Positions 1 to 9,420 of a stretch of 64,000 bases of DNA are shown here, piece after piece; within the stretch, counting starts at the first letter, position 1; each line of letters starts with the position of its first letter. The position numbers were made by a program, and so were the translations under genes. The stretch comes from Parashewanella sp965200795 (GTDB taxonomy: Bacteria; Pseudomonadota; Gammaproteobacteria; Enterobacterales; Shewanellaceae). The stretch spans positions 186,001 through 250,000 of the forward strand of contig CBDAVB010000005.1 of NCBI GenBank assembly GCA_965200795.1. The letters run 5' to 3'. The notes under the pieces are model-generated. The model was not told where the DNA came from. It made no database searches and was given only the letters and a program-made list of their open reading frames with translations.

Positions 1-869
1 TATGATCTCAAGTTATTACGGTCATCAATTAGACACGCCTGCAATGAGAAAACGTTATTCAGCCAATCTAAAGGGAATGGCTCTTCAACAGCTTATTGAG
101 TTAGGGGATAATTTAGGGTTAGCGAGTCGAGCCTTACAATGCCCGATTGATGAGGTTCATAAACTGCAAACACCCTGTATTTTACATTGGGATATGAATC
201 ATTTTGTGGTGCTAACTAAGGTCTCAGGTAAAGTCGACAGTGGAAAAAACAGTGCAAAATTTACAATCAATGACCCTGCCGTTGGTAAACGTACTTTAAC
301 GACAGAAGAGTTCAGCAAACACTTTACCGGAATTTGCTTAGAGCTAACGCCAACTAGTAAATTTGAAGTAAAAGAAGAAAAAGCCAAAATGAAGTTCACG
401 CAATTGTGGTCTTCAATGTCAGGCTTAAAATCAGGGTTGGTAAAGCTCATCGGCTTATCTTTGGTGCTTCAACTATTTGCATTGATGACTCCCTATTATA
501 TGCAATGGGTAGTGGATGAAGTGTTAATAAGTTTTGATAAACCGTTACTTACAGTGTTAGCAATTGGCTTTGCCTTAATTTCAGTGATTTCAGTTGTAAC
601 GAATGCGGTTCGAAGTTGGTTAATATTGCGCCTTTCAAGCTTGCTTAATATGCAAATGGGCGTTAATTTGCTGAGACATTTACTACGTTTACCAATGAAC
701 TATTTTGAGTCTCGACATGTAGGCGATATTGTCTCTCGTTTTGGCTCGCTTGCACAAATTCGTGAGCGTATTACCACCGGTTTTATTGAAACACTGGTTG
801 ATGGTGTGATGGCTATTACTGTACTAGTAGTCCATTCAAAAGCAAATAATGGCCTGATAGTTTATCCTA

Positions 870-2042
870 ACAGTTCCTGAACACAACGAATACAGGAGCT
901 GTTATGAGGATTAAATACCATGTCCGTTTGAGTAATGAAGAGCGTTCAATGCTTGAAGCTTTGATAAAGCAGAAGAAACCACGTGTTGCTCAACATAAGA
1001 AACGACACGCCCAAATTTTACTTGCTATTGATGAGAATAATTCGCCACTGACCAATCAACAGATTGCTAAGGCGCTAAACATCTCACCACTTGCAGTAAC
1101 GAGCCTCAGAAAGCGTTTTGTCGAGGAAGGATTAGAAGTCGCTGTTAATAGCAAACACAGCCATCAAGGCCGCAGACGCATAATGGATGGTGAAGCCGAA
1201 GCACACCTAATTGCGCTGACCTGCTCTGCGCCTCCGGAAGGACGTTGCCGTTGGACATTAAATCTTCTTAGAGACAAGATGATTGAACTCAAATATGTCG
1301 ATAGCATATCGAGAACCTCTGTTCATTATGCGTTAAAAAAAACGAACTTAAACCCTGGCTTAAAGAAGAGTGGTGTATACCTGAAGAGGAAAACGCTGCC
1401 TTCGTGAGCGCTATGGAAGATATATTAGAACTCTATAAACTTCCTTACGATCCCAAGCGTCCTTTAGTATGCCTTGATGAAACCAGCAAACAACAAGTTA
1501 AAGAAGTTCGCAACCCGTTACCTTTAGTTTCAGGTTATCCGGAGCGATACGATACGGAATATGAGCGTAACGGTGTCAGCAACCTGTTCATGATATTTGA
1601 GCCTTTAGCGGGCTGGCGGCATGTTGAGGTCACAGAGCACAGAACAGCCGTTGATTGGGCTCATCAAGTAAAAGCCTTAGTAGACGGGCGTTATAAGGAT
1701 GCTGAGACAATTGTGTTGGTTGAGGATAACCTGAATACTCATACCCCGGCTTCATTTTATAAGGCCTTCGAACCAGAAGAAGCTCGTAGGCTGATCAATA
1801 AAATCGAATTTCATTACACGCCAAAACACGGAAGCTGGTTGGATATGGCTGAAATTGAATTAAGTATCTTGAGCAGACAATGCTTAAACCGAAGAATACC
1901 GGATCAGGAAACACTAAATTGTGAAGTTGAAGCCTGGGTCACCCAACGCAATGAGTCCAAGGCTAAGATGATTTGGCAGTTCACAACTGAGGAGGCACGT
2001 ATCAAGTTAAAGAAGCTTTACCCCGTCCTTCCAGGGTACAGT
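870..2042 (+). mobile_element. IS630-family element (copy A)
   Basis: The ends read ACAGTTCCTG at the left and, inverted, ACTGTACCCTG at the right. Each end is flanked by TA (868-869 and 2043-2044), the dinucleotide duplicated by IS630/Tc1 elements. It encodes the two-frame transposase described below. It is about 1.17 kb, usual for the family. Confidence 0.65.
904..1407 (+). CDS. IS630 transposase, N-terminal helix-turn-helix part
   Basis: This 167-residue protein carries the paired helix-turn-helix region typical of IS630 transposases (NQQIAKALNISPLAVTSLRKR). Its last ~25 codons are out of the family frame. A -1 slip on the run of eight A at 1335-1342 would continue as KKNELKPWLKEEWCIPEEE, the expected IS630 linker, and run straight into the next reading frame. 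The run is a plausible programmed slippery site. An inactivating indel is the alternative. Confidence 0.75.
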   Translation: MRIKYHVRLSNEERSMLEALIKQKKPRVAQHKKRHAQILLAIDENNSPLTNQQIAKALNISPLAVTSLRKRFVEEGLEVAVNSKHSHQGRRRIMDGEAEAHLIALTCSAPPEGRCRWTLNLLRDKMIELKYVDSISRTSVHYALKKTNLNPGLKKSGVYLKRKTLPS

Positions 2043-2045
2043 TAG
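1404..2045 (+). CDS. IS630 transposase, catalytic DDE part
   Basis: This 213-residue frame has the catalytic half: the first Asp in VCLDETSKQ, the second in LVEDNLNTHTP, and the final acidic residue in PKHGSWLDMAEIE. It is read in -1 relative to the N-terminal part and probably expressed only as a fusion by frameshifting. Whether transposition still works cannot be told from sequence. Confidence 0.75.
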   Translation: MSAMEDILELYKLPYDPKRPLVCLDETSKQQVKEVRNPLPLVSGYPERYDTEYERNGVSNLFMIFEPLAGWRHVEVTEHRTAVDWAHQVKALVDGRYKDAETIVLVEDNLNTHTPASFYKAFEPEEARRLINKIEFHYTPKHGSWLDMAEIELSILSRQCLNRRIPDQETLNCEVEAWVTQRNESKAKMIWQFTTEEARIKLKKLYPVLPGYS

Positions 2046-2683
2046 CCTTTTAACAGAATTAAACTGATTAACGAAATCCTGTTACACTTTCGTTAATCAA
2101 AATGAAAAAAGCTAGAGTCCTACTGGCTTGCCAAAGGGTGGGAGGAAGCATTTTGTTCAGAAATTACAGACTTATTAATTAGTTGTGAATAAAAGTTGTA
2201 TAAGAGTTTAAAACAATAAAAATCAATACAAGATTTTTAGCTCTCCTATGACTAAGGCTTAGCAAAAGAGCTTGAAGTATTGAATTCAAATGGACGGAGT
2301 ACTAGTGATGATGACACTTTATTCATTAAAACTTACCGCAGTGGTGCTTGCTGCAATAGCACTTTATACCTTGGTGCGATTGGCTTTATATCGAGCACTT
2401 CACCAAGCTACCGAAGAGTTGATCCAAGCATCAGCCAAAGAGCAATCTAACTTTTTAGAAAATATCCGTGGTATGCAAACCATTAAGCTCTTTGGTAATG
2501 AACCCCAACGGCAAGGCATTTGGCAAAATCGTTATGCGGAAGTTATTAATAGTGAAATTAGGTTAGGTCGATTAAATATTAGCTTCGACTCCTTTAATAA
2601 GTTACTGTTTGGTTTAGAGAATGTTTTAGTCGTTTATTTTGCCGCCATTATGGTAATGGCTAATAATCTAACTGTTGGTATGG

Positions 2684-3512
2684 CTGACTCTTCTACACAA
2701 ATCTAAATTAAGTTGAACTTTCTGAAAATCCGTTGATCTGATCAAGAAATTCCTTAACGAAGAGTAACGAACAATGTCAATTTTTGATCATAAACAGTGG
2801 GCAGAAAGCCACTTTCAACATGCAGAGCTTGGTGATTCCAGAAGAACTGAAAGACTAGTCGAAACCGCTGCTGATATGGCTCGCTGTAGCGGGAAGTCTA
2901 TCGCTTTGTCCTGTCAGGGAGACGAAGCTAAGCAGGAAGGGGCTTACCGGTTGATTCGCAATGATAAAGTTTCACCGGAGGTGATACGCTGCTCAGGCTT
3001 TGACTACACAGCCGAACAAGCCAAGTCATATACAGAAATTTTGGCTATGGATGATACGACTTCAGCCGGCTTTAAACATAAGGTCGCATCAGAGCCAGGG
3101 GAACCTGGCAGCGTCAAAGATAAATCCCGCGGGTGGCGGATTCACTCAACCTTATTTGTTAGATGCCTTTACCACAAAAACCATCGGGCTTATTCATCAG
3201 GACTGGTGGTGCCGTCCTGACGACCCCGCAGACGCCGATGAAAAAGAAAGCGGAAAATGGGCGGATGCGTCGCACTTTTGCCGCCGACGCCTGGGTGACA
3301 CTATGTCCCGGGTTATTTCGGTCTGTGACAGAGAGGCGGACATACAAAGCTATCTGCGAGATAAGCAAGCCCGTAATGAACGTTTTGTCGTGCGGGCGAA
3401 GCAGAACAGAAAGATCCTTGAGTCTGACTTACCCTTATTTGAATATCTTGAAACCCAGCCAGAGCTGGGGTCATACACGATAGATATCCCGCAAAAAGGA
3501 ATGAAAGACAGT
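2684..3512 (+). mobile_element. Tn5/IS50-like element, 3' truncated
   Basis: The left end (2684-2702, CTGACTCTTCTACACAAAT) matches the 19-bp Tn5 outer end at nearly every position. The transposase reading follows at 2774. The right part is missing: IS50 sequence stops near 3512, where an IS1595-like element begins. This is IS4 superfamily, IS50 group. Confidence 0.8.
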
Positions 3513-3536
3513 GGCTATGTTTTCACTAAGTGTTGA
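2774..3536 (+). pseudogene. Tn5-like transposase, frameshifted and truncated
   Basis: The translation is clearly related to the Tn5 transposase: an ALGDPRR-like start (ELGDSRRTERLVETAADMA), SGKSIALS, the first catalytic Asp in AMDDTTS, then after a frameshift near 3130 WWCRPDDPADADEKESGKW and the second Asp in CDREADI. It ends after the IPQKG segment. The catalytic Glu and the C-terminal dimer region are absent. It is non-functional. Confidence 0.85.
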
Positions 3537-3819
3537 TAGGTATATAATCTAACCAAGATTTCCCAGCAGGATTCAGTTATGAAAACTCCATTATTTCATA
3601 AGCTGATGAAAAGCTTACAAGGATTGACTGACAAACAACGTTCGGAAGTTGAATCAGCACTTCATCAAGAACCATCTACAACCTCAATTTCACACTTATT
3701 AGAACAGCGATTAATAGAAAATCCTGAATGCCCTCATTGTCATAGTGCAGTGATCAATAAATTCGGCAAAGCTAAAGGAACTCAACGATATCGTTGTAAA
3801 AACTGCTTGAAAACATTTG

Positions 3820-4930
3820 TAGGACTTACGCATTGATGGTACTGTGCAATTTTGGTAGGAGTTGCTCTTTGCCTTTCGCAAAATGTTCAATGAAAGCACC
3901 AACAACATCTTTAAACAGTTCACGTTGGTGCTGATAAATATTGGTGAACTCTTGCGCTATCCGCATTTTTTGTAGATAAACAAAACTCAAAATGCTTGAG
4001 AAGATGTGATTTCGTACAGGTCGCTCACTACGCACTTGAAAATGCTCAATATGACAGACTTGCTTGATTGCTCTGTGATATTGTTCAATTTGCCAGTGTT
4101 GATCATGAATGGCTTTAAAGTCATCATGCTGAAAAGGTTCTTCCTCTGGCAAGTAAACCACGTAGTAGCGATGCTGGTCTTTTAGCGTCGTTCTAAACAA
4201 CCTGACCTTGCCAAAATCTTTAAGCCAAACCTCCGAACCGTCACAAGGAACGTCAAGGTGCTGAATTTGCAGCCATTGGCCTTTTTCCTGCGATACTGTT
4301 CTGTTTTTCTCGACAGCAAACATGAATCCTGTCTGATGGTTTTTAATCGTCTTCAGATTCCTGACGCAGCTGTACCAAGAGTCTCCCGTTACAAACTTTG
4401 GCTTGAGTCCCCAATCCAGTACTTCTGCCAGCATTTCACGAAAATAGTCATTTTTAGTCTTGCCTTCGGATTTATCGCATATCCTGTAATTGACGGGCAT
4501 ATGGCGACCAGTCATGTCGGTGTAATAAAGGGTTACGAGGTTAATCCCTTTGACTGCTCGATGGTGTTTCCCTGACCAAAAATGACTCACCAGTTCTACG
4601 TGATGACTGTAAGATTTATCAAGTACGCTATCATCAACACTCAAAGTACCACCAACAAGACATAGATCTTGAGCTGCCTCATCAAATAAGTCTTTCGGTT
4701 GATAATCTTCACGGTGAAGAAAGCGGTTAACGCTATCGTGAGAGATACCCGTCACTTCTGCCAATCTTGTGCATGTTGATGATTTTGGCTCACTGATCAA
4801 AAATCCCATGTATTGCGGAAGAGTACATCTGGCTGTCGTTGGGCGAGTAGTTTTTCTCACTTCCATCCCTGAAAATGATCATTTTACCCGATATCAAATT
4901 TCAAAACACTCTGTCAATGCGTAAGTCCTA
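3820..4930 (-). mobile_element. IS701-like element nested in the IS1595 element
   Basis: It has perfect 17-bp terminal inverted repeats (TAGGACTTACGCATTGA at 3820-3836 and its complement at 4914-4930). It is flanked by a 5-bp direct repeat ATTTG (3815-3819 and 4931-4935). It is 1111 bp long with one intact transposase gene. The perfect ends and duplication suggest recent arrival. Confidence 0.85.
3826..4866 (-). CDS. IS701-like DDE transposase
   Basis: This 346-residue transposase is intact and fills the element. Acidic residues compatible with a DDE site occur in GTLSVDDSVLDKSY, in FVTGDSWYS and around QHWQIEQYHRAIKQ. The layout fits the IS701/IS4-superfamily type with the DDE_5-like domain. 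The subgroup is uncertain. Confidence 0.75.
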   Translation of the reverse strand: MEVRKTTRPTTARCTLPQYMGFLISEPKSSTCTRLAEVTGISHDSVNRFLHREDYQPKDLFDEAAQDLCLVGGTLSVDDSVLDKSYSHHVELVSHFWSGKHHRAVKGINLVTLYYTDMTGRHMPVNYRICDKSEGKTKNDYFREMLAEVLDWGLKPKFVTGDSWYSCVRNLKTIKNHQTGFMFAVEKNRTVSQEKGQWLQIQHLDVPCDGSEVWLKDFGKVRLFRTTLKDQHRYYVVYLPEEEPFQHDDFKAIHDQHWQIEQYHRAIKQVCHIEHFQVRSERPVRNHIFSSILSFVYLQKMRIAQEFTNIYQHQRELFKDVVGAFIEHFAKGKEQLLPKLHSTINA

Positions 4931-5566
4931 ATTTGTAGCATCGACTGGTACTCCTCTTGCTCGCCTCAGACACAAAGAGCACTGGCTAGACTATTTTCAT
5001 TGCATGACTAAAAGTATGAGTCTAAGAGAATCAGCAGCACAATGTCATATAGACTTAAAAACATCTTTTAACTGGAGGCATCGATTTTTACAGATACCGA
5101 CCATACTTCAGCCTTCTAAGCTTGAAGGGATTACCGAAGCAGATGAGACCTTTTATCCATAATCCGAAAAAGGCAGTCGCCAACTGAACCGTCAGCCTAA
5201 AAAGCGTGGAACTCCTGCAAAAAAGCCAGGTCGCTGAAACGATGATTGGGTCAAGATAGTCACTGTACGAGACAGAAATCAGCACACCTATGATAATTGC
5301 TTTGCTCATGTAACCATTGAAGCTCTGACTAAAGAATTAGAGAGCAAAGTACACAAAGACAGCGTGTTATGTACCGATGGCTATAAAGCTTACATCAAGT
5401 TCAGTCATGATAATGAATTGACCCACAAGCAGCTCAACGTTTCAGCAGGTGTAAGAGTCATTGAAAATGTATTTCATATACAAAATGTCAATGCTTACCA
5501 TAGCAGGCTTCAGACTTGGTTAGTTAAATTTCATGGAGTTGCAACAAAATACTTGAATCATTATTT

Positions 5567-7088
5567 AGTCGGTCATGAAAAACATCTAACATTCTGATCG
5601 CTAATAAAATATAGCTATTTGATACATTCAATTTCGACCAGAAATGATATAGTTAACCTATGGTTTCTGGTCGTTTTGGGTGCTAAAAATGCTCAAAGAA
5701 AGCCCGTCAAATTTACCTCATGACAGTCTGTTTAATATCACAGACCAACTTCTGCAAACTCACCCTTTACTCATTTTAGCTAATGCCTTTGATTGGCGAG
5801 CGTTGGAAGAAGAGTTCAAGCCGTTATACAAAAAATTAGGCCGTAAAGCGAAGCCAATTCGGTTGATGTGCGGTTTGCTAATACTCAAGCAGCTCTACAA
5901 ATTGAGCGATGAAGCCTTGGTCGAACAATGGCTGATGAACGTGTATTTTCAAGTGTTTTGTGGTGAGACAGAGTTTCAAACAGCACGCCCTTGTGATGCC
6001 AGTGAACTCAGTGTTTTTCGTAAGCGCATCGGTGAAAAATTTGGCTGTGAAAAAATCTTTGCATTATCTGTGGCTTTACACGGTGACAAAGCTGAAGATG
6101 ACACCGTGTACGTTGATACAACCGTCCAAGAAAAAGCCATTACTTATCCGACAGATAGCAAGCTTGCCATCAAGGTGATTAACCGACTCAATAAACTTGC
6201 CAAAGTATTTGGGATCAAGCAAAGACGTACTTATGTCAAAGAAGTCAAACAGCTACGCATTGACTGTCGAAGCTTTAGACATGCCAAAAATCGAAGCAAA
6301 GCCAGAAGAGCGTTAAAAAGGTTACGTGTTATCGCAGGTAAGCTTTTAAGGGAGCTACAACGCAAACTTCCACAAGATGTCCTTGATTTACAAAAAGAGA
6401 ATTTTTCCAATTATGAAAAAGCCATTACACAGCAACGTAAAGACAAGAACAAGATTTACAGCCTTCATGAACCCGATGTTTACTGCGTAGGGAAAGGCAA
6501 AGACCATAAGCCATACGAGTATGGTAAGAAGGCTTCTGTCGTGCTCACAGAGCAGAGTCAATTAATCATCGGTGTCGCCAGTCATGACGAGCATGAACAC
6601 GACTCAAAATTGCTTAAGCCTGCACTTGACCATGCCCATAAACACCGAAAGAGTAAAATCACTACAGCCGTTGTAGATAAAGGCTATAAAGGGTGTAAGC
6701 AGTATGTTGACCAAGAAGTTGTTATCCCTAGTCGGCCATTAAAACGGGACTCGCAAGCAAAGAGAAAACGCAAAAGTGAACTCTGTAAAAAACGGGCAAC
6801 AATTGAACCAGTAATCGGGCATTTGAAGAGTGATTTTAGGCTGTGTAAGAACTGGTTAAAGGGCAGTGTTGGCGACTCAATAAACCTTCTAACGGCTGCG
6901 TGTGCCTGGAACCTGAGAAAGTGGTTAGCCATTTTCTTTTTGCTCGAAAAAGATGGTGAGTTTTGGCTATTTTGTAGTGAAATTGATGCGAAATATAAGA
7001 AATGTTGCTTTTGGGTACGGCTCTGAATTTTGCGTAAATAAGATGCCGTACATTTTAAATCTTGAAGTGGCTTTTTTCAGAACCGACT
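5567..7088 (+). mobile_element. IS5-like element, copy 1
   Basis: This is one of four near-identical ~1.52-kb copies. The left end reads AGTCGGTCATGAAAAACAT. The right end is more degenerate here than in the other copies (GGCTTTTTTCAGAACCGACT). The flanking tetranucleotides are ATTT and ACTT, one mismatch from the AAGT/ACTT duplication of copies 3 and 4. It cuts off the IS1595 transposase gene. Confidence 0.85.
5680..7026 (+). CDS. IS5-like transposase, copy 1
   Basis: This is an intact transposase of about 445-448 residues. The N-terminal DUF772-type domain (PIRLMCGLLILKQLYKLSDE) is followed by acidic catalytic motifs (YVDTTVQEKAI; AVVDKGYKG; CKKRATIEPVIGHLKSD). The likely start is the ATG at 5689; a GTG nine bases upstream is in frame. 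It carries one extra Phe (GEKFGCEKI) relative to the other copies. Confidence 0.85.
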   Translation: MLKMLKESPSNLPHDSLFNITDQLLQTHPLLILANAFDWRALEEEFKPLYKKLGRKAKPIRLMCGLLILKQLYKLSDEALVEQWLMNVYFQVFCGETEFQTARPCDASELSVFRKRIGEKFGCEKIFALSVALHGDKAEDDTVYVDTTVQEKAITYPTDSKLAIKVINRLNKLAKVFGIKQRRTYVKEVKQLRIDCRSFRHAKNRSKARRALKRLRVIAGKLLRELQRKLPQDVLDLQKENFSNYEKAITQQRKDKNKIYSLHEPDVYCVGKGKDHKPYEYGKKASVVLTEQSQLIIGVASHDEHEHDSKLLKPALDHAHKHRKSKITTAVVDKGYKGCKQYVDQEVVIPSRPLKRDSQAKRKRKSELCKKRATIEPVIGHLKSDFRLCKNWLKGSVGDSINLLTAACAWNLRKWLAIFFLLEKDGEFWLFCSEIDAKYKKCCFWVRL

Positions 7089-7183
7089 ACTTATAGGCAA
7101 CTGTTTTTTAATAAGTAACTTCTGAAGAAGCGAGCGTAACTTCTCAGGAGTATTATAGGTGTCTTTTCCCGTCATTGAACCCC

Positions 7184-8095
7184 TTATACCGCAACTGGTG
7201 CGGGTATTGCTGGATGTGGGTCATACCCTTCTAATTCGAAGTCATCAATCGTATACTCAAACAATGAGTCAGGTTTACGTTTTATGACTAGTTTAGGGAA
7301 TGCTTTTGGTTCACGTGATAATTGCTCTTTAGCTTGCTCAACGTGATTCATGTATAGATGCACATCCATACCAAACCAAACGATTTCACCAACACCATAG
7401 CCTGTTTGCTCCGCAAGGAGCGTGGTAATAAATGCTAAATTTGCTATGTTGAATGCAAGGCCAAGATAAGAATCACAAGATCGTTGTACCATTGCACCTG
7501 AAAGCTTATTTGTATTTGGATCAACATAAAACTGATAATGTTTATGACAAGGAGGAAGCGCCATTTGATCCAGCTCGCCAACATTCCAGCCATCAAAAAT
7601 AATCCGTCTAGAAGATGGGTTATTCTTTAGTAAGTCAACCACCTGAGATACTTGGTCAATTTCTTTTCCATCTTCTGTTTTCCATTGTCGCCATTGTTTG
7701 CCATATACTGGGCCAAGATCACCCCACTGTTTAGCAAATTTATCATCAGCAATAATACGCTGTTCGAACTCTTCCATCGTAATAGACTTATCTGCACTAC
7801 CTTCAGGCTGAGCATCAATAAACTTCTTGTAGGGCCAGTCACTCCAGATGTGAACATTTTGCTCCACGAGTTCTTTTATGTTGTGTCCTCCAGAAAGCAT
7901 CCAAAGCATTTCTTTAAATGCTGTCTTCCAATAAACTCTTTTTGTGGTGAATACAGGAAAACCTTCTGATAAATCAAATCGCATTGTGTGGCCGAAAATA
8001 GCTTTTGTTCCAACACCTGTTCGATCAATTCTTTCACTACCTTTTTCTAATAGCGTTGTTAATAAATCTAAATACTGTTTTTCAGGATGTGTCAT
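7184..8095 (-). CDS. thyA: Thymidylate synthase (intact, foreign-type copy)
   Basis: It converts dUMP and methylene-tetrahydrofolate to dTMP and dihydrofolate in the cytoplasm. The 303-residue protein is complete: RTGVGT phosphate-binding loop near residue 25, catalytic Cys183 in LPPCHKHYQFYV, Arg pair in SSRRIIFDGWN (163-164), NLAFITTLLAEQTGY, and the C-terminal HPAIPAPVAV. Start ATG is preceded by AAAGG on the minus strand. It is only distantly similar to the broken thyA at 10125-12310 and much AT-richer than lgt. It is therefore probably an acquired replacement that now supplies the activity. It stands alone between IS elements. Confidence 0.93.
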   Translation of the reverse strand: MTHPEKQYLDLLTTLLEKGSERIDRTGVGTKAIFGHTMRFDLSEGFPVFTTKRVYWKTAFKEMLWMLSGGHNIKELVEQNVHIWSDWPYKKFIDAQPEGSADKSITMEEFEQRIIADDKFAKQWGDLGPVYGKQWRQWKTEDGKEIDQVSQVVDLLKNNPSSRRIIFDGWNVGELDQMALPPCHKHYQFYVDPNTNKLSGAMVQRSCDSYLGLAFNIANLAFITTLLAEQTGYGVGEIVWFGMDVHLYMNHVEQAKEQLSREPKAFPKLVIKRKPDSLFEYTIDDFELEGYDPHPAIPAPVAV

Positions 8096-8159
8096 GAGAT
8101 ACCTTTTATTAATTTTGTTCTTGGTAAAGAATATTGGGACAGAACAAAACTCGAACTAA

Positions 8160-8215
8160 TCTTTCAGTGACTACTCCCCGCCATAAATGGCGAGGCTTCT
8201 TGTTTCTTAGGCAGC
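8160..8215 (-). ncRNA. Candidate omega RNA 3' scaffold of TnpB
   Basis: The end of tnpB and the element-end hairpin (8176-8195) together occupy the place of omega RNA scaffolds in characterised IS605 elements. The guide would be the flanking bases just below about 8165, read on the minus strand. This is inferred from position only. Confidence 0.35.
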
Positions 8216-9385
8216 TACCAGTTCGTGACTGGATTTACGCAAGCCTCCACAAGCAGAAACGACGAGTCCCGCCGCTTTTAATTCGAGTACGCCTTTGTCT
8301 TTGATGTTCTTTGCCGCGTTGATATCTCTATCATTTAGTACGTTGCAATCTGGACAAGTCCAGCTACGAACCTTTAAGGGCATTTCATTAACTTTGTGAC
8401 CGCAACAATTACAAGTTTTCGAGCTGGCAAACCATTGATCAAGTTTGACTAGATGTTTGCCCTGCTCCTTTGCTTTGTATTCGAGTTTGTTTACAAAACC
8501 ATTCCGGCTTGCATCTGCAATATGTTTGGATAACTTGCGGTTCTTCATCATGTTTGCTGATTTCAATGTCTCTACAATCACTGCTTGGTTTTCGTCAACG
8601 AGTGTTCGAGATAGTTTATGTTGGAAATCAGCACGGGCATTGGCCGTTTTCTCGTGGCATTTGGCAACCAGTAATCGAGCTTTAGAGCGGTTGCCGCTGC
8701 CTTTTTTCTTTCGTGATAACTGGCGTTGTTTGCGCCTTAAGTTGTTTTCGGCTCTTTTTATGAATCTTGGGTTTGCAGTTTTATTTCCGTTATCTTCAAT
8801 CGCAAAATGAGACAAACCAAGATCCAGCCCTACGACTGAATCAATCTTTTTAACGGCTACGGCTTCAATTCCGTCATCAACAAGGATTGAGGCGTAGAAC
8901 TTACCGGTTTTAGAAAGTGTTACCGTTATACTTTTTACTTTACCGTTTATTTCACGGTGAATATTAGCCTTAACGGGCTGCATCTTAGGAAGTTTAATTG
9001 AATCGTCAAATACCTTAACCCCTGCGCAGTGATAGCTAGACTGCTTCCCGTGCTTTGACTTGAACTTAGGCTTTCTGGCTTTCAGTTTCGGATTAAAGAA
9101 ATTGTCATAAGCCGTATGCAGATTAATAACGGATTGCTGTAAAGCAATTGAATCATACTGTTTTAACCATGAGTATTTACGAGACGTCTTTGCAACCGCA
9201 AGCAAAGGCTTTAAGTCTCTTTTCGGATTCAGATTTAAACCGTGCTTGCGGTACTGGTGATTCTTGATATGCAGGGCTTTGTTATACGCAAAACGCACAG
9301 CACCGAACTGAGCCATTAAAAACTCAGCCTGTTCTTGCGTTGGATATATGCGTACTTTAGTTGCTCTTAACATTTCAGTGCTCAC
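8207..9385 (-). CDS. tnpB: TnpB, RNA-guided nuclease of IS605 type
   Basis: This 392-residue TnpB is an ancestor-type relative of Cas12 that cuts DNA with an omega RNA made from the element end. The N-terminal segment begins KVRIYPTQEQ. The RuvC-like catalytic residues are all present: Asp188 in VVGLDLGLSHFAI, Glu272 in VIVETLKSANMM and Asp354 in NDRDINAAKN. The zinc-ribbon cysteines are CNCC and CPDC (about 325-347). It looks full-length and potentially active. The 3' end of the gene runs into the hairpin end of the element, where omega RNA scaffolds normally lie. Confidence 0.88.
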   Translation of the reverse strand: MSTEMLRATKVRIYPTQEQAEFLMAQFGAVRFAYNKALHIKNHQYRKHGLNLNPKRDLKPLLAVAKTSRKYSWLKQYDSIALQQSVINLHTAYDNFFNPKLKARKPKFKSKHGKQSSYHCAGVKVFDDSIKLPKMQPVKANIHREINGKVKSITVTLSKTGKFYASILVDDGIEAVAVKKIDSVVGLDLGLSHFAIEDNGNKTANPRFIKRAENNLRRKQRQLSRKKKGSGNRSKARLLVAKCHEKTANARADFQHKLSRTLVDENQAVIVETLKSANMMKNRKLSKHIADASRNGFVNKLEYKAKEQGKHLVKLDQWFASSKTCNCCGHKVNEMPLKVRSWTCPDCNVLNDRDINAAKNIKDKGVLELKAAGLVVSACGGLRKSSHELVAA

Positions 9386-9420
9386 CTGTATAATGTCGGC
9401 ATTGTATGATTTTATGATGT

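Larger units (their letters stand above)
827..2301. mobile_element. Composite insertion in the C39 exporter
   Basis: Exporter codons on both sides share CTAG (824-827 and 2302-2305), so the material between arrived at a CTAG target. The outer ends carry a weak inverted match (GTAGTCC at the left, GGAGTAC read inverted at the right). An IS630-type element lies inside, at about 870-2042. The residual ~40 bp on the left and ~260 bp on the right look like an older small element, perhaps a MITE, into which the IS630 jumped. I find no gene in 2046-2280. Confidence 0.45.
1..2683 (+). pseudogene. Peptidase C39 ABC exporter, disrupted and truncated
   Basis: This is a bacteriocin/RTX-type ABC exporter with an N-terminal C39 leader peptidase. 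The window starts inside the peptidase domain, so its catalytic Cys lies upstream. The His (HWDMNHFVVL, sixth residue, 67th codon counted from base 2) and the Asp (NDPAVG, 91st codon) are present. Transmembrane segments follow. Coding breaks at about 826 and resumes in the same frame at 2302 (V-L, then V-M-M-T-L), so the intervening ~1.5 kb is inserted DNA. It breaks again at 2684, exactly where a Tn5-like end begins. The rest of the membrane domain and the whole ATPase domain are not seen again in the window. The protein cannot work as encoded. Substrate unknown. Confidence 0.85.
3513..5566 (+). mobile_element. IS1595-like element, interrupted and decayed
   Basis: The left edge is inferred where Tn5-like similarity ends. 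The element is split by an IS701-like insertion (3820-4930) and cut at its right by the first IS5-like copy (5567). The true right end is not recognisable. Confidence 0.55.
3579..5566 (+). pseudogene. IS1595-family transposase, broken
   Basis: The N-terminal part (3579-3819) has a helical region and a zinc ribbon (CPHC ... RCKNC), ending KTF. The gene resumes at 4936 (VASTGTPLARLRHKEHWLDY) and runs through the ISXO2-like domain: DETF, CTDGYKAY, NVNAYHSRLQTWL, VATKYLNHYL. Two in-frame stops (TAA at 5160, TGA at 5235) inactivate it, and the C-terminus is fused into the end of the next IS. It is IS1595 family by zinc ribbon and NAYHSR motif. Confidence 0.75.

Noticed and set aside
8445..8810. 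Plus-strand frame opposite tnpB
   Set aside because: Antisense shadow of tnpB without ribosome site or recognisable motif.
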